From Ipomoea triloba (Eukaryota; Streptophyta; Magnoliopsida; Solanales; Convolvulaceae), in assembly GCF_003576645.1 (NCBI RefSeq), contig NC_044925.1, positions 22,256,508 to 22,320,507 of the forward strand: a DNA stretch of 64,000 bases, in the 5' to 3' direction. Position 1 is the first letter of the stretch, and each line of letters opens with the position of its first letter. The position numbers were made by a program, and so were the translations under genes. Shown in pieces: positions 11,691-23,700 of the stretch. The notes beneath the pieces were generated by a model. The model made no database searches, was not told the DNA's origin, and was given only the letters and a program-made list of their open reading frames with translations.

Positions 11691-14357
11691 TGTAATACCC
11701 CGTATTTTCCTAACATTATTTTATCCTAAGGCGTTGACATTCGTAAGTTATGATCTTCAGATATTTCAAAAGAATTTTTATAAGTGAGTATAGTTGTTAT
11801 TAAGCTGCGAATCTACGTACCGGTCACGAACCGTAAAATTTTTAAGGACGTATATACAATTCGAATTTTCCTAGGAAATGGATTATTGAGTATGATACGA
11901 TTAAGCGTGAACTTCCAACTCCGTTTAGTGGAAAAATTAGACGAACTGTAAGAGTGAAATTTGCTACGGACTTCGTACCTATATTTCGCGAGATACCGAA
12001 AAATTCCCAATTTTAGTGGTTAATGACCGGATTATTTTTAGAATAATTTTGGTATCGAAATTTTCCCGAATTAAGTTATATTCCTCCGAACTTTTATCTG
12101 ATTTAACCCCAAACTGGCAAATAGATATTTCTCTTCAAGAGCCACCATAGGATTGTGACAAGTGGCATCCCTTTTCACCACATGGTAATAATTAATTAAT
12201 TAAAGGGGAGGAGTGTAGGATAAGCTAGCCATGAGGATTGAGCTCCAAGTCTTGCATTCTCTCTCCCATTTTCGAAAATATCATAAGGAAAAAGAAGAAG
12301 AAAGAAAAGCTTAGTCTTCCTCTTGGATCTAGAACTCCATAGCCATGTTCTCCACCAAGTTCTTCCACCCTAGGTAAGGCTTTGGATTTTATTCGGTTAA
12401 AAGACTAGAATCCTTTCGTAGAACTTATTGTAAGCTAAGATTCTTGGAAATGTTGTTATTATGGTGATTTTGTTTAGGATCTTCGGTGAAAAGTTTGAAG
12501 GAGAGGATCACCATCTTTCTACGGTTTAAAAATCTTCTTGGGAGGTAAGGAATTCCCTTAAGTTGTAATTAGTCACTTGAATTTGGATAATTGATTTTGG
12601 TTGAAATATGGTGTTTTTGGAGCTTTGGGAATATTTTTGTATACATGTTCATAGCTTGGATATGCTTGTATATGTTGTATTTATGTCCATATAGGCTTAT
12701 ACTTGTGAAAATAGTGAAAGGAAATCAGGATAGATTCTGGCAGTAACTTCCGAGATTTATTGGGAAAAATTGGTAAGGTATTTTGATCCTATTTTTTTTA
12801 GACATGTAGTTCTATAAGTGTAGAACCCGCATATAAAATTTCATAATGATCGGAGTAGTATAAGTATGGTTTTCGAATTTTTCTCCAAAACTGGTCCAGA
12901 GAGAGAAAAATTCCGGACAGCACACTGCCAAGGGCAAAGATGGAATTTTCTGTGTTTATTCGCGGACCAAAATGACCAAAACTTTTTATGGACATCAAGT
13001 ACTATAAGTTGGGGTTCTACCATAAAAATTTCAAGTGAAAAAGAGTTCGGGAACTATTTTTACCGGCTCAATCTTTCGGACTGCGCCAAGCTGAAATTTT
13101 CTGAATTAAGCTTAGTATGATTATGGATGTGTTAATGATAATTGTGAGGTAGTTAGTGAGTTAATGGTGATTAGGTGATGCTAAGGACGTGGATTAATGA
13201 TGGAGATTAAATGATAATCTCATGATTTTTGGGTTATGGTTAGGCAATGACCTTACCTATTAGAATTTATATATATTTGGATGTACGATATCCTCAAGTT
13301 ATGATCTAATGGTGTTGATCATAGTGGAAGTTGTTGAGGACGATAGTTAAGGATGTTGGTTGATTTTAAAGTGTGAGATGGACATATGAAGTGTATCCAA
13401 AAATGTTTATGAAAACTTACGTTGAAAAACGTATGCTATTTTGATATAAAGGTTGTCAAAACCTTATTATTTTTGAGGAAAATATCTCACTTGATTGTTG
13501 AGAAAAGTCTTTTGAAAATCCTTCAGGGGCTAATGAAGTAGCCAATTTCAAGTATTGGACTCATTTGTGAAATATGTCCAAATGAGATGATTTGTTGTAA
13601 GAAAACTGAAGGAAGGATAACGTTTTCAAAACCGTAGTTTTTAAAGTAAGTGAGGAGGACCTTGATTGACCCACGGGTGGCTTTAAATGCCCTTGCCCAG
13701 TGGTCGTTATATTGTTAGAGCGAAGTCTATTCGCCGTTATGTCGTCATGTTGGGATAAGGAGAGGTGCCCACGGGAAGGCTTGAGTGCCATGGCCCGGGG
13801 TTGGGATAAGGGAGGAACCTACGGGAGGGCTGGAGTGCCATGGCCCGAGGTTGTAGGCCTCACTCTTACTATATGAAACTAAGGAAGTTTTAAAAATGAG
13901 TAAAGAGTTACTCTGTAACGTCTTTGAGAAAGAAATGATTTTGTCTTACGAGACGAGTGGATTTTGATTCACTGAACGATATACTATTTTCCAAATGATT
14001 ATGTTTTCAAACCTTTGTCTACTTTTGAGTGACATCGGATTTCCTTACTTAGCCGTCGCGCTAACTGCACTTCAATGTGTTTCTTATCAGTTGCAGATTA
14101 GTGTGGGCCCCTGTAGCCGATGAGCTCGGGATAGAAGGGAAGTACAGGTTGAGGTCTACTCTTTGATATAGACAGGGATTGTTATTAATGTTGTAAGTTT
14201 AGCCTGTGCACTTAGAGTGGAGTTTGTCAAAGAGGTGATAGAATTCACTCTAGGTGTGGCGGTAGCACCCGGTTTTCTGTTGATATGATGTAAGCTTCCG
14301 TAGCGTTTTATTACGGATTTTGTAATAAATGTAAGAGTTGAAAATTGGGGTGTTACA
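11691..14357. mobile_element. Solo LTR (about 2.67 kb), probably Ty3/gypsy, with 5-bp target duplication
   Basis: Starts TGTAATACCCCG and ends GGGGTGTTACA, giving TG...CA ends with short inverted similarity typical of an LTR. It is flanked by TTTAG on both sides (11686-11690 and 14358-14362). Removing it restores the array phrase 'ttactttagtgagtgtattt' found in neighbouring units. No gag, protease, reverse transcriptase or integrase is encoded, and there is no second LTR, so a solo LTR left by recombination fits best. The long length and the TGTAATACCCC start suggest a chromovirus-type gypsy element; that family call is an inference. Confidence 0.8.
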
Positions 14358-15016
14358 TTTAGTGAGTGTATTTAATCATGATTTACTATTGAAATGATTA
14401 ATTTTAAGCACCGTTGATTCATAAAACGTGATATAATCTTATTATGATTATTTTAATATGATTATATTTAAAGGTACTGACAAATTTTAATAAAACATTA
14501 TCTTTTGAAAGATAATGTCAAATTTTAAGATTTTAAAAATATCTGATGTGAGGGATAATCTAATTCATCAATTTAAGAGAAATCTAACAATGATTGAGGA
14601 TTGGTAATCACTAAAGAAAAAAAGAGAGTAAGAATTACTATAGTCAATGTATGACATACTTATAAAATGATTAATTATAAGGGCAGGTATTTACAAAATT
14701 TGAAATTATCTCATTATGATTATTTTAATATTATCATTTCAAAGATAATGTCAAATTTTAAGATTTTAAAATTATATAATGTGTTTGGTTTGGAGGGTAG
14801 AATATAATATTAACTTGTTTTGTTAAAAGTATTTCACCGTGACTTACATTTATAATGATGGATTTGATGGGCAATTGGTTCATAAAACGTCAAGATAATT
14901 TTATTAGGATTGTTTTAATATAATTATATATTTAAAGGTACAGTCAAATACTAGTAATATATTATCTTTTGAAAGATAACGTCTAATTGTATGATTTTAA
15001 AACTATCATATTATTG
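14358..15016. repeat. AT-rich tandem array, block 2
   Basis: Direct continuation of block 1 on the other side of the solo LTR, with the same landmarks in the same order. It is interrupted at about 15016 by an unrelated insertion. Confidence 0.8.
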
Positions 15017-15262
15017 GTTTTGTCAGGACCGGATCCACCATAAACCATGTATAGATGTACAAAACGGGTGTAGTAATTAAGATAGTAATATTATTGTTGG
15101 GGCACTAGCTAGGCCCTAAGAATTACGTACGATGCCTGAGGTACCAACCCAAATAAGATAGGCGGTGGCCCGAAGAATGAGCTAGAAATAATTATGTTAT
15201 TGACAAGAATCAAACTCAGGTAAACAGGTTGAGAGTGTAGACCAGAGACTACTAGACCAAAT
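15017..15262 (-). mobile_element. Possible tRNA-derived SINE, minus strand
   Basis: On the minus strand the segment starts 'TGGTCTAGTAGTCT' (A-box-like), followed about 35 bp later by 'GAGTTTGATTC' (B-box-like). This is the internal polymerase III promoter layout of a tRNA-derived SINE. The 3' limit is uncertain and no target duplication was identified. Confidence 0.35.
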
Positions 15263-17600
15263 AAATGTAGTGCTCACACCGTGATGTCCTAAGGAGGGAT
15301 AAGACACACCAATTTATAGCAAACCATCCTGCCATTATACCGTCCACGTGTACGACTCCAGATCAACTTTCTACACCACCATCCACCCACCCCATACCCA
15401 CAAACAGATCGCGTCGTACCCCCACGCCATACCACCACACTGCCATAGCCATATACACACCGCACGGACCCCCTTGCCACTACTGCGCCACCCTAGGGAA
15501 ACGGGGTGCGGGTACGACGCTCAGCACGCGCCGGCCCATGGCCTCGTTCCGCCACCTGTTGGTCATCGGCAGCGCCCATTTCATGCCGGGTCGGGCCACC
15601 ATCCTCCCATTGACTCCTTGACTTACACCTACACCAAGCCCAATAGGAAGCCTACTAAACCTAACCCATATCCCCATCACAAGTTCGCCATTTCATTTAG
15701 ACATCTAGATGACTGAAGAAAGTAAAAAATTTGAACTCAAAATTATAACTTCTTCCATATTCCCCTCTTCTTTCAAATCACTAACAACCCCTTAATCAGT
15801 TACCTAAATTCTAAAACCACCCCATAAACCCTAGGAATATATTCAAGGTAATAACTAAAACACCAACTCTTTTCCTCATTACACCACCACTGCACGCACG
15901 CCCTTCGTATTCTAGGATTATGGCTTCCAATAAACCTCCTCCTCTCTCCTCATCGAGCAGCAACGAGCTAGTTATATTTAATAAACGAATAAAAAATTTT
16001 CTAAAGATTGTTATGCACCTTAATATTCCACTAAGATATTTTTAGATGTTCTGTCATCAATTTTCTAATGAAGGTTGGATGTAGTTGTATTTAATTAACG
16101 AATCAAGAATTTTCAACTATCTTTTAGGTATATTATCAAAATTGTTATAAAAGTGTATACATTTATTTTTATTTGTAAAATTCACCATTTGTATTTAACT
16201 ATAATACATACATATTGAATCATATATTGTTGCATGTCAATTTGTTTACTTCATCTAACTTTTAAAAATAATTGCGACATTATTACTGCTACATATACAT
16301 TTATCTCTAGCTACAAAAATGATGTTGATTTTCAACGTTTAAAAATTTGAAAGGTAAAATATATAATTATTACTCTGTATGATTTTAGCACTAGCTATGA
16401 TCTAGTAATGACAAATATATGTATTATTGCATTCATTTAAAAGTTTTGTATTACAAATGTTGTAAACAAATTTTATAAAATACCATAAATTATAAAAATT
16501 TACAAATTTAAAATAATAGAAATTATTTAAATATTATGAGCTGAAAAATATATTGATTTACATTAATAACATATATGAAGAAAAACTAACATAAATATTA
16601 GGACATTGCAATTAAATTAAATCAAGAGTGGAGATTTAAGCATCAGAGATTACAAATTAGAAAAGAGATGAGATTTCGATCTAAGGAAGCAGTAGCCGTA
16701 TGAAATTAAAGGGAAATGAAATTTGAGCTCAAGCTATTAATGGTAAGTGACTAGTCCAAAATGGAAAGAGCTAAATTAAAGTTGGAGCAAATATTGAAGA
16801 TTAAATTCACAAGGAAGCGTTAACTTCATTAGACTATTTTACAAGAAGATTATTTTGGAGCTCAGATTGCTACTGGAACTTTTAATGTCTCACGCAACAT
16901 TAAAAGTTAGATAAAGTCTATTTTAGACTGAAAAGGCTACAAGACTAGCTGGCAAGAATTCAAATTTGAGATTGTCTTTTTCCAACGGATAATTTCTCAA
17001 ATACCTATAAATAGATGAAGATCTGAAGATGCAAGACACAGACTCTACAAGCCAAAAACACGAGAGAAAATATCAAGTTGTTCAGAGCTTAAAAGATCTA
17101 TTCATAACTAGCACAAGAGTCAATATTGCCTTCACTAAGGCTCGAACCCACCACCTCCTGTATAAAGGAAAGGGTTTGATACCACTGGATTACAAGGTTC
17201 TTGTGTCTTTTATTAATTTACATTATTTATTATTGCATGATTGATCTATACCTGAAATACACACTACACATTATTTGTATTTCGCTGTGCACAAGACATG
17301 ACAAATTGTTAAGTGTTTTGGTTTCAATATTGCCTTAGCAAAAATTCGAATTGGTGTAACGTCTATTCATCCCCTCTAGACTATCTCTTTTGAGACTGAC
17401 ACATACAAAATTTAAAATTTACATTATTATATTTCTAAGTATAATATTATTAGTTATTATTCATATTGTTAGAAATATAATATTATGAAATACAGTTCGG
17501 AATAAATCAATTTAATTGTGTAAATTTTCTCTATAAATTTATACAAATATGTACATGATTAGAGATTATATTAATCATAAAAATTTTCAATTTTAATTTT
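15263..17600. other. Intergenic region with unassigned repeats
   Basis: At 15290-15720 there is a GC-richer patch with frames rich in Pro and His but no conserved motif. From about 15720 the DNA is AT-rich. The stretch 16590-17400, ending in a phrase like 'aattggtgtaacgtctattcatcccctctagacta', resembles the edge of an LTR element but has no partner. A minus-strand SINE lies at 17085-17204. No gene is supported. Confidence 0.4.
17085..17204 (-). mobile_element. tRNA-derived SINE, minus strand
   Basis: Read on the minus strand it matches the SINE at 34517-34679: 'aaccttgtaatccagtggtatcaaacc' replaces the A-box region, then 'ggaggtggtgggttcgagcc' carries the B box (plus-strand 17139-17148), then 'ggcaatattgactcttgtgc'. 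The tail is diverged. No clear target duplication. Confidence 0.6.
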
Positions 17601-18700
17601 GTATGCTATGAAAATAGATACTTGACCAAATATATGAAAGTCCAACTATATTATTACAAATTATTCTTTTTTGTTTTCCTATTTGTCTACTTAGAATAAG
17701 CTAGATTTATATTTCTTTTATTAATCTAGAACATAATGAGTTGGTTTAATTTTGTCCATTATAAGCATCCTTGTTATTGTTGTGTTTTTGAATTTATTAA
17801 GATATTAGCATCCATATATCAATAGTATTTATTATTACTGTAACTATAGCATATGTGCATTGCGAATAACTCTCAAAATGGATGTTTACATCTTAAGGAA
17901 CTTGTTGAATAACTTAATAATTTTAAGATATTTCTTGATTCTTATTGGATAATAATTCTTTTTCAGAAGCATCCATAAGTCATACATGAAAAGATTTATT
18001 TGTTTAATTAGCTAGGTTAGTCAATCACCCAATAACATTCATGTAAAGTTCATATAGAGTTCAGTGACTTTAATTTAGTATGTTCAAATCTACTGCAATC
18101 ATTAGTAAGAAGGGAAACAAATCTAATAAGAGGAACTACATGCAATATTATGGACACTGGTTTTAATTTGCTGCTGATGAGTAGCATTAACTTTTAAAAT
18201 AGATAAAGTATTGTAACAAATATAATTGAATAAGTATAGCATGGATAGCATGTTAGGGTTATGTTTTGTAGTTTATTAACAATATTTTGTTAGTCATGGA
18301 GAGGAATAATCTAGAACACAAGATCGATGAGTTAACTTTATCTATTTTAAGCCTACTTTATTGTATTTATCAAGATATCTATCAAAGACAACATTTTCAA
18401 CAAAAAAAAACTATCTGGACAATATATGGACCAAGAAATGAACTAGAATCTATGATTGCAAATACTTGATCAGATTAGTATCCAAAAGAAATTGCAACCC
18501 TCCAAACATCAAAATACTGGCAAAAAGTCTTTTAATTTCCACAATCCACATTGTACCCAGGGCAGGGCAGATGAAAGAAAGTTTACACAAAATTAAAACA
18601 TAATTTAACAAAATTAAAACACAATTTAATATGAAGATCGTCCGATGGAGGCGCGGCATATGCACAGCCAGCATCTTTGAAAGCTAATTAAGCACACTAA

Positions 18701-20543
18701 TTAAGGCTTGGAGCTAGCTGAGGTTGTAGAATTGTGACAGAACAAAGGATCCTCACCGCTAGAGTAAATGCGGAAAAGTTGCCTACTGTACTTGAGAGCT
18801 AACCTTATAGATTCCTCAGTAACAACTTTAGATATGTCTGAGACAGCCCTATTGAGTTTATTCTCTGGGTGGCCGTCAATGAGATACTTGGCCAATTCAA
18901 CCCTGATCAATATGGTAGAATATAATGATGGTGAAGTTACGTACTGCTGTATGTTTTGGATATAAATAGAGAAAGGATAGATAAATATAATATATAGTAA
19001 AGTGGGCAGCTTTGAAATCAATCATACCCGGATTGATCATTTGATAATGGCGCAGAAATTAGGTTTCTATAAAGTGCACAAACAGCGGTCAAACAAAGTT
19101 GAGGATCATTTACAAATGCCAAACGCATCTCATTTTGATCCACCCATGCTCCGCTCCCAACATTTTGAGGGTTCAAGTTGAGGTACGAAGAAGAAACTGT
19201 AGACTTGCCAGCTGCAACATTATATATATGCAACAAAAATAGATCGATTAAGCTAAGCCATATTTGTAGGTGTGGGATATTTTTGTAAATATTAGAAGTT
19301 TTGAAATTTGTAATATTTATAAAAATCATCATATCCTCTTTTTTCCCTTTATTTAAAAAAAAAAAACAAAACATTCAGCCATCAAATTTACTAGATTCAA
19401 TAGGCATGATTCTCAACTTTAATTTGTTCAATTCTTAAACTTTACTTTCTTAAACAAACAAATTAAATTCTGGCCGGAAATCCACCATGGGCATATATAA
19501 TAGCCGGAAATCCACCATCGGCATATATAATAGTCTTTGTAATGAATCAAACTTCCAAACCTACTACTATACAGCTATCAAACCCTAAACTTAAAGCATA
19601 TAGAATAAAATTATTTAAAGCATATACATATATGAGGGTTAAAGACTCAAATGACAATGCATGGCCATGGATTGACAAAAATAGGAATGCTAAGAAAATT
19701 GGACAAAAATGAGAAAAACTCTTTTAACAAAAATGAGAAAAACTCTTTTACCACCTGCAGTCTATGTCAGATCGGGTCAAACACAAACGCACATGGGACT
19801 TGTGTTTCTCGAAAAACGCAAGTCCCACTTGCATTTTTTTTAAAAAATTTATTTCTTTGGTCTCGGGCAACCAAATTTGTAGCCGGCGACGGAAAAGCCA
19901 GCGCTGATCGCTGGGGAGGAGCCCGCGACCAGTTTAGTCGCCGGCGAATCCTAAGACGAGTTTGGTCGCTGGCTGCTTCTCCTTCGCTGGAGAAGCAGCC
20001 AGCGACCAAACTGGTTGCTTTGGTCGCTGGCTCCTCCAGCGAAGGAGAAGGCCTCTCCCGACGGACAAAAAAATAAATAAAAACATGCATATATATTCAT
20101 AAAATAAAATAAAATTTAAACAATCAGACCAGTAAATACGAAATAATTAAATTATATAAATATATACCTTCCTTGTTGGGAGTACTAGTACCAGCAGCAT
20201 TCTGAGCATCCTTTCTGAGAAGCATCCCAGCAACATAAGCAACATTCTCCTCAATGCGAGCCAGCCTCCTCTCCAACCACACATATCTTTCCTCACAAAC
20301 CTTCACTCTCTCCTCATCAACTTCCTTTTTCTCGGCCTTCAACTCTTCCATTTCTCGTCTCACCTTCATTTTCCATTCCTCAGTTTCTCCCACCCACTCC
20401 TTGGCTTTTTTGAGATTCTCCATCTCCGCCTTGAGCTCATTTTCTTGGTCGCTCAACATTTGCCGAAAAGAAGCCCTTAGAAAATCAATCATCTGCACCT
20501 CCGAAGCCGAAAACAAGCCCTGCTCCGCCCCCCCTGAACTCAT
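18701..20543 (-). CDS. Coiled-coil protein of unknown family, paralogue B (3 exons)
   Basis: Family not recognised. Exons on the minus strand are 20543-20168, 19211-19028 and 18902-18701, with GAAG|GTATAT, GTTGCAG|CT, GG|GTATGA and CAG|GG splice sites. The phases join into 253 residues ending SASSKP. Exon 1 opens MSSGGAEQGLFSASEVQMID, followed by an approximately 85-residue charged coiled coil and a KDAQNAAGTSTPNKE linker. Exons 2 and 3 carry AFVNDPQLCLTAVCALYRNL and AKYLIDGHPENKLN...LFRIYSSGEDPLFCHN. All conserved blocks of A and C are present and the frame is open, so B and A are the members most likely to be functional. Intron 1 contains a 445-bp insertion absent from A and C. Coiled-coil content suggests protein-protein contact; no function is assigned. 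Confidence 0.72.
19637..20081. mobile_element. Insertion in intron 1 of paralogue B with a perfect 24-bp hairpin
   Basis: Compared with paralogue C, the sequence departs after 'catatatgag' (19636) and rejoins at 'aacatgcatatatattc' (20082), replacing about 100 bp that are conserved in A and C. The insert has a GC-rich core with a perfect inverted repeat (arms 19959-19982 and 19989-20012, 6-bp loop). Its 'gaccaaactggt' and 'gccggcgac' words resemble the foldback element at 56700-57327. It is probably a foldback/Mutator-like element or a derivative, but no clean target duplication was found. Confidence 0.5.
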
Positions 20544-20779
20544 CGGAACTTTTTCAAACGGAAAACTAGCTAGCTTAGAGAAAAAAAATTAAAGAAAAGA
20601 CGAATTGAAGGTGAAAATGGCCCTGCCTGCAGATATAGAGAATGGAAACGGAAGAGTTCGTTACATTTATAACGACGGATTTGGGTTTCAGGGATGGGTC
20701 CCTCAGGCAGATTGTGTTAATATGATGGATTTGAGCTGTCTCGCAATCAGCCAAACAAAGTATATGATGAATTTGAGCC

Positions 20780-23700
20780 ATTAGGTCATAAAACGTGAGG
20801 CTTCCTAATTCTATGATTATGCTAATATGATTATCTATTTAAATCACTGTCAGAGTTTAATAATTTTAAGATTCTAAAAATATCTTATATTCAATTTGGT
20901 GGGTAGAATATAATGATAATTTGTTTGGTTAAATGTTAAAGTAAAAAGGAGGGATAGATAATCTAATTTATCCATTTAAGAAAAATGTAATATTGAGGAT
21001 TGGTAAACACTAATGAAAAAAAAAAGAAGAATTACTATAGTGAGTGTATTCAATCATAACTTATTTATAAAATGATATAATTTTAATGGCAGTTGATTTA
21101 CAAATGTGAAATCATCTCATTAGATTATTTTAATATTATCTTTTGGTAGATAATGTGGAATTTTAAGATTTTAAAATTATCTTAAGTTTGTTTGTTTTGG
21201 AGGGTAGAATATAATATTAACTTGTTTTGTTAAATGTATTCCATTGTGATTTACATTTATAATGATGGATTTGAAGGGTGATTGGTTCATAAAGCGTTTA
21301 GATAATCTTATTCGGATTATTTTAATATAATTATATATTTAAAGGTATAGTCAGATTCTAATAAAATATTATCTTTTGAAAGATAACGTCAAATTGTAAT
21401 ATTTTAAAAATATCTTATGTATTTGGTCTGGTTGGTAGAATATAATAATATTTTTGGCTTTATGTTATAAGTAGAAGCGAGAGTTAGTCTAATTCATCCA
21501 TTTAAGAAGATCAACGATTGAGGACTAGTAAACACTAAAGAGAGAAAAAAAAAAGAAAAAGAAAGAGTGCTACTTTAATGAGTGTGTTCAATCGTGGCTT
21601 ACTTTATGGTTAATTTTTAGGACGATAGGTTCCTAAAGTATGTGATTATCTTATTATGATTTTTCTAATATGATGATAATCTTTTTAAAGGTAACGTCGA
21701 GTTTTTTAAAAATATTATCTTTTGAAAGATAACGTCAAATTTTAAAAATTTTAAAATTATTTTATGTGTTTGTTTGTAGGGTATAATATAATATTAACTT
21801 GTTTGGTTAAATGTTATAGTAAAAGTGATGATTAATCTAACTCATCCATTTGAGACGATCAACGATTAAGGGTTAAAATTAATTTAAAAAAATGGTGGGG
21901 TTACTTTAGCGGGTGTATTCCCCGTGACTTAATTTTATGATGATGGATTTTATGGGTGATTGATTCATAAAATGGGAGATAATGTTATTATTATTATGTT
22001 AATATGATTATTATTTTTAAAGGTAACGTCAAATTTTTAAAAATTTTTTCTTTTGAAAGATAATGTTACATTTTAAGATTTTAAAGTTGTCTTATGTTTT
22101 TGGTTTGGAGGGTGAAATATATTATTAACTTGTTTTGTTAAATGTATTCCATCGTGCCCTACATTTATAATGATGGATTTGATGGGTAATTGGTTCATAA
22201 AACGTCAAGATAATCTTATTAGGACTATTTTAATATAATTATATATTTAAAGGTATAGTCAGATTCTAATAAAATATTATATTTTGAAAGATAACGTCGA
22301 ATTGTAAGATTTTCAAACTATCTTATGTATTCGGTTTGGTGGTTAGAATATAATAATTTGTTTGGCTAAATGTTATAAGTAAAAGTGAGAGCTAATCTAA
22401 TTCATCCATTTGAGAAGATCAACGATTGAGGACTAGTAAACACTAATGAGAAAAAAAAAAAAAAGAAGAGAGAGTTACTTTAATGAGTGTATTTAATGGA
22501 TTTGATTGGTAATTAATTCATCCGTTTAAGAAAAACAATGACCAAGTATTGGCAAACACAAATGGAAAAAAACATGGGGCTACTTTAGTGATCGAGTGCA
22601 TTTAATCATGGCTTACTATTGAAATGATTAATTTTAAGGACAATTGGTTTATAAAACGAGATATAATCTTATTATGATTATTTTAATATGATGATTATAT
22701 TTAAAGGTAACGTTAGAACGTTAAAGTAAAAGTAATGAATATTTAATTCATCCGTTTAAGAAAAACAACGACTAAATATTGGTTAAAAAAAATATTGGTA
22801 AACACAAATGGAAAAAAATGTGGGGTTACTTTATTGAGTGCATTTAATTAATTATGACTTACTATTAAAATGTTTAATTTTATGGACAGTTGGCTTATAA
22901 AACGGGATATAATATTATTATGATTATTCTAATATGATTATATTTAAAGGTACCGCCAGATTTTAATAAAATATTATGGTTTGAAAGATAATACGGAGTA
23001 ATATAATTACATTTATAATGATGGATTTGATGGGTAATTGGTTCATAAAACGTCAAGATAATCTTATTAGGATTTTTTAATATAATTATATATTTAAAGG
23101 TACAGTCAGATTCTAATAAAATATTATATTCTGAAAGATAACGTCGAATAATTGTAAGATTTTCAAACTATCTTATGTATTCGGTTTGGTGATTAGAATA
23201 TAATAATTTGTTTGGCTAAATGTTATACGTTAAAGTGAGAGCTAATCTAATTCATCCATTTGAGAAGATCAATGATTGAGGACTAAGTAAACACTAATGA
23301 GAAAAAAAAAACAAAAAAACAGGGTTACTGTAATTTGTGTATTTAATGGATCTGATTGGTAATTAATTCATCCGTTTAAGAAAAACATTGACTAAGTATT
23401 GGTAAACACAAATGGAGAAAAATGTGGGGTTACTTTAGTGATGAGTGCATTTAATCATGGCATACTATTGAAATGATTAATTTTAAGGACAATTGGTTTA
23501 TAAAACGAGATATAATCTTATTATGATTATTTTAATATGATTATATTTAAATGTAACGTTAGATTTTAATAAAATATTATCTTTTGAAAGATAATATCGA
23601 ATTTTAAGATTTTAAAAATATCTTATGAGTTAGGTTTGGTGGTTAGTATATAATAATACCTTCTTTGGTTAAATGCTAAAGTAAAAGTAAGAAATAATTT

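Noticed and set aside
15348..15716. Pro/His-rich 122-residue frame, and its antisense
   Set aside because: Composition is explained by C-rich DNA; there is no domain, splice context or paralogue.
19651..20090. Frames of 141 and 107 residues on opposite strands
   Set aside because: They arise from the symmetric GC-rich hairpin of the intron insertion.
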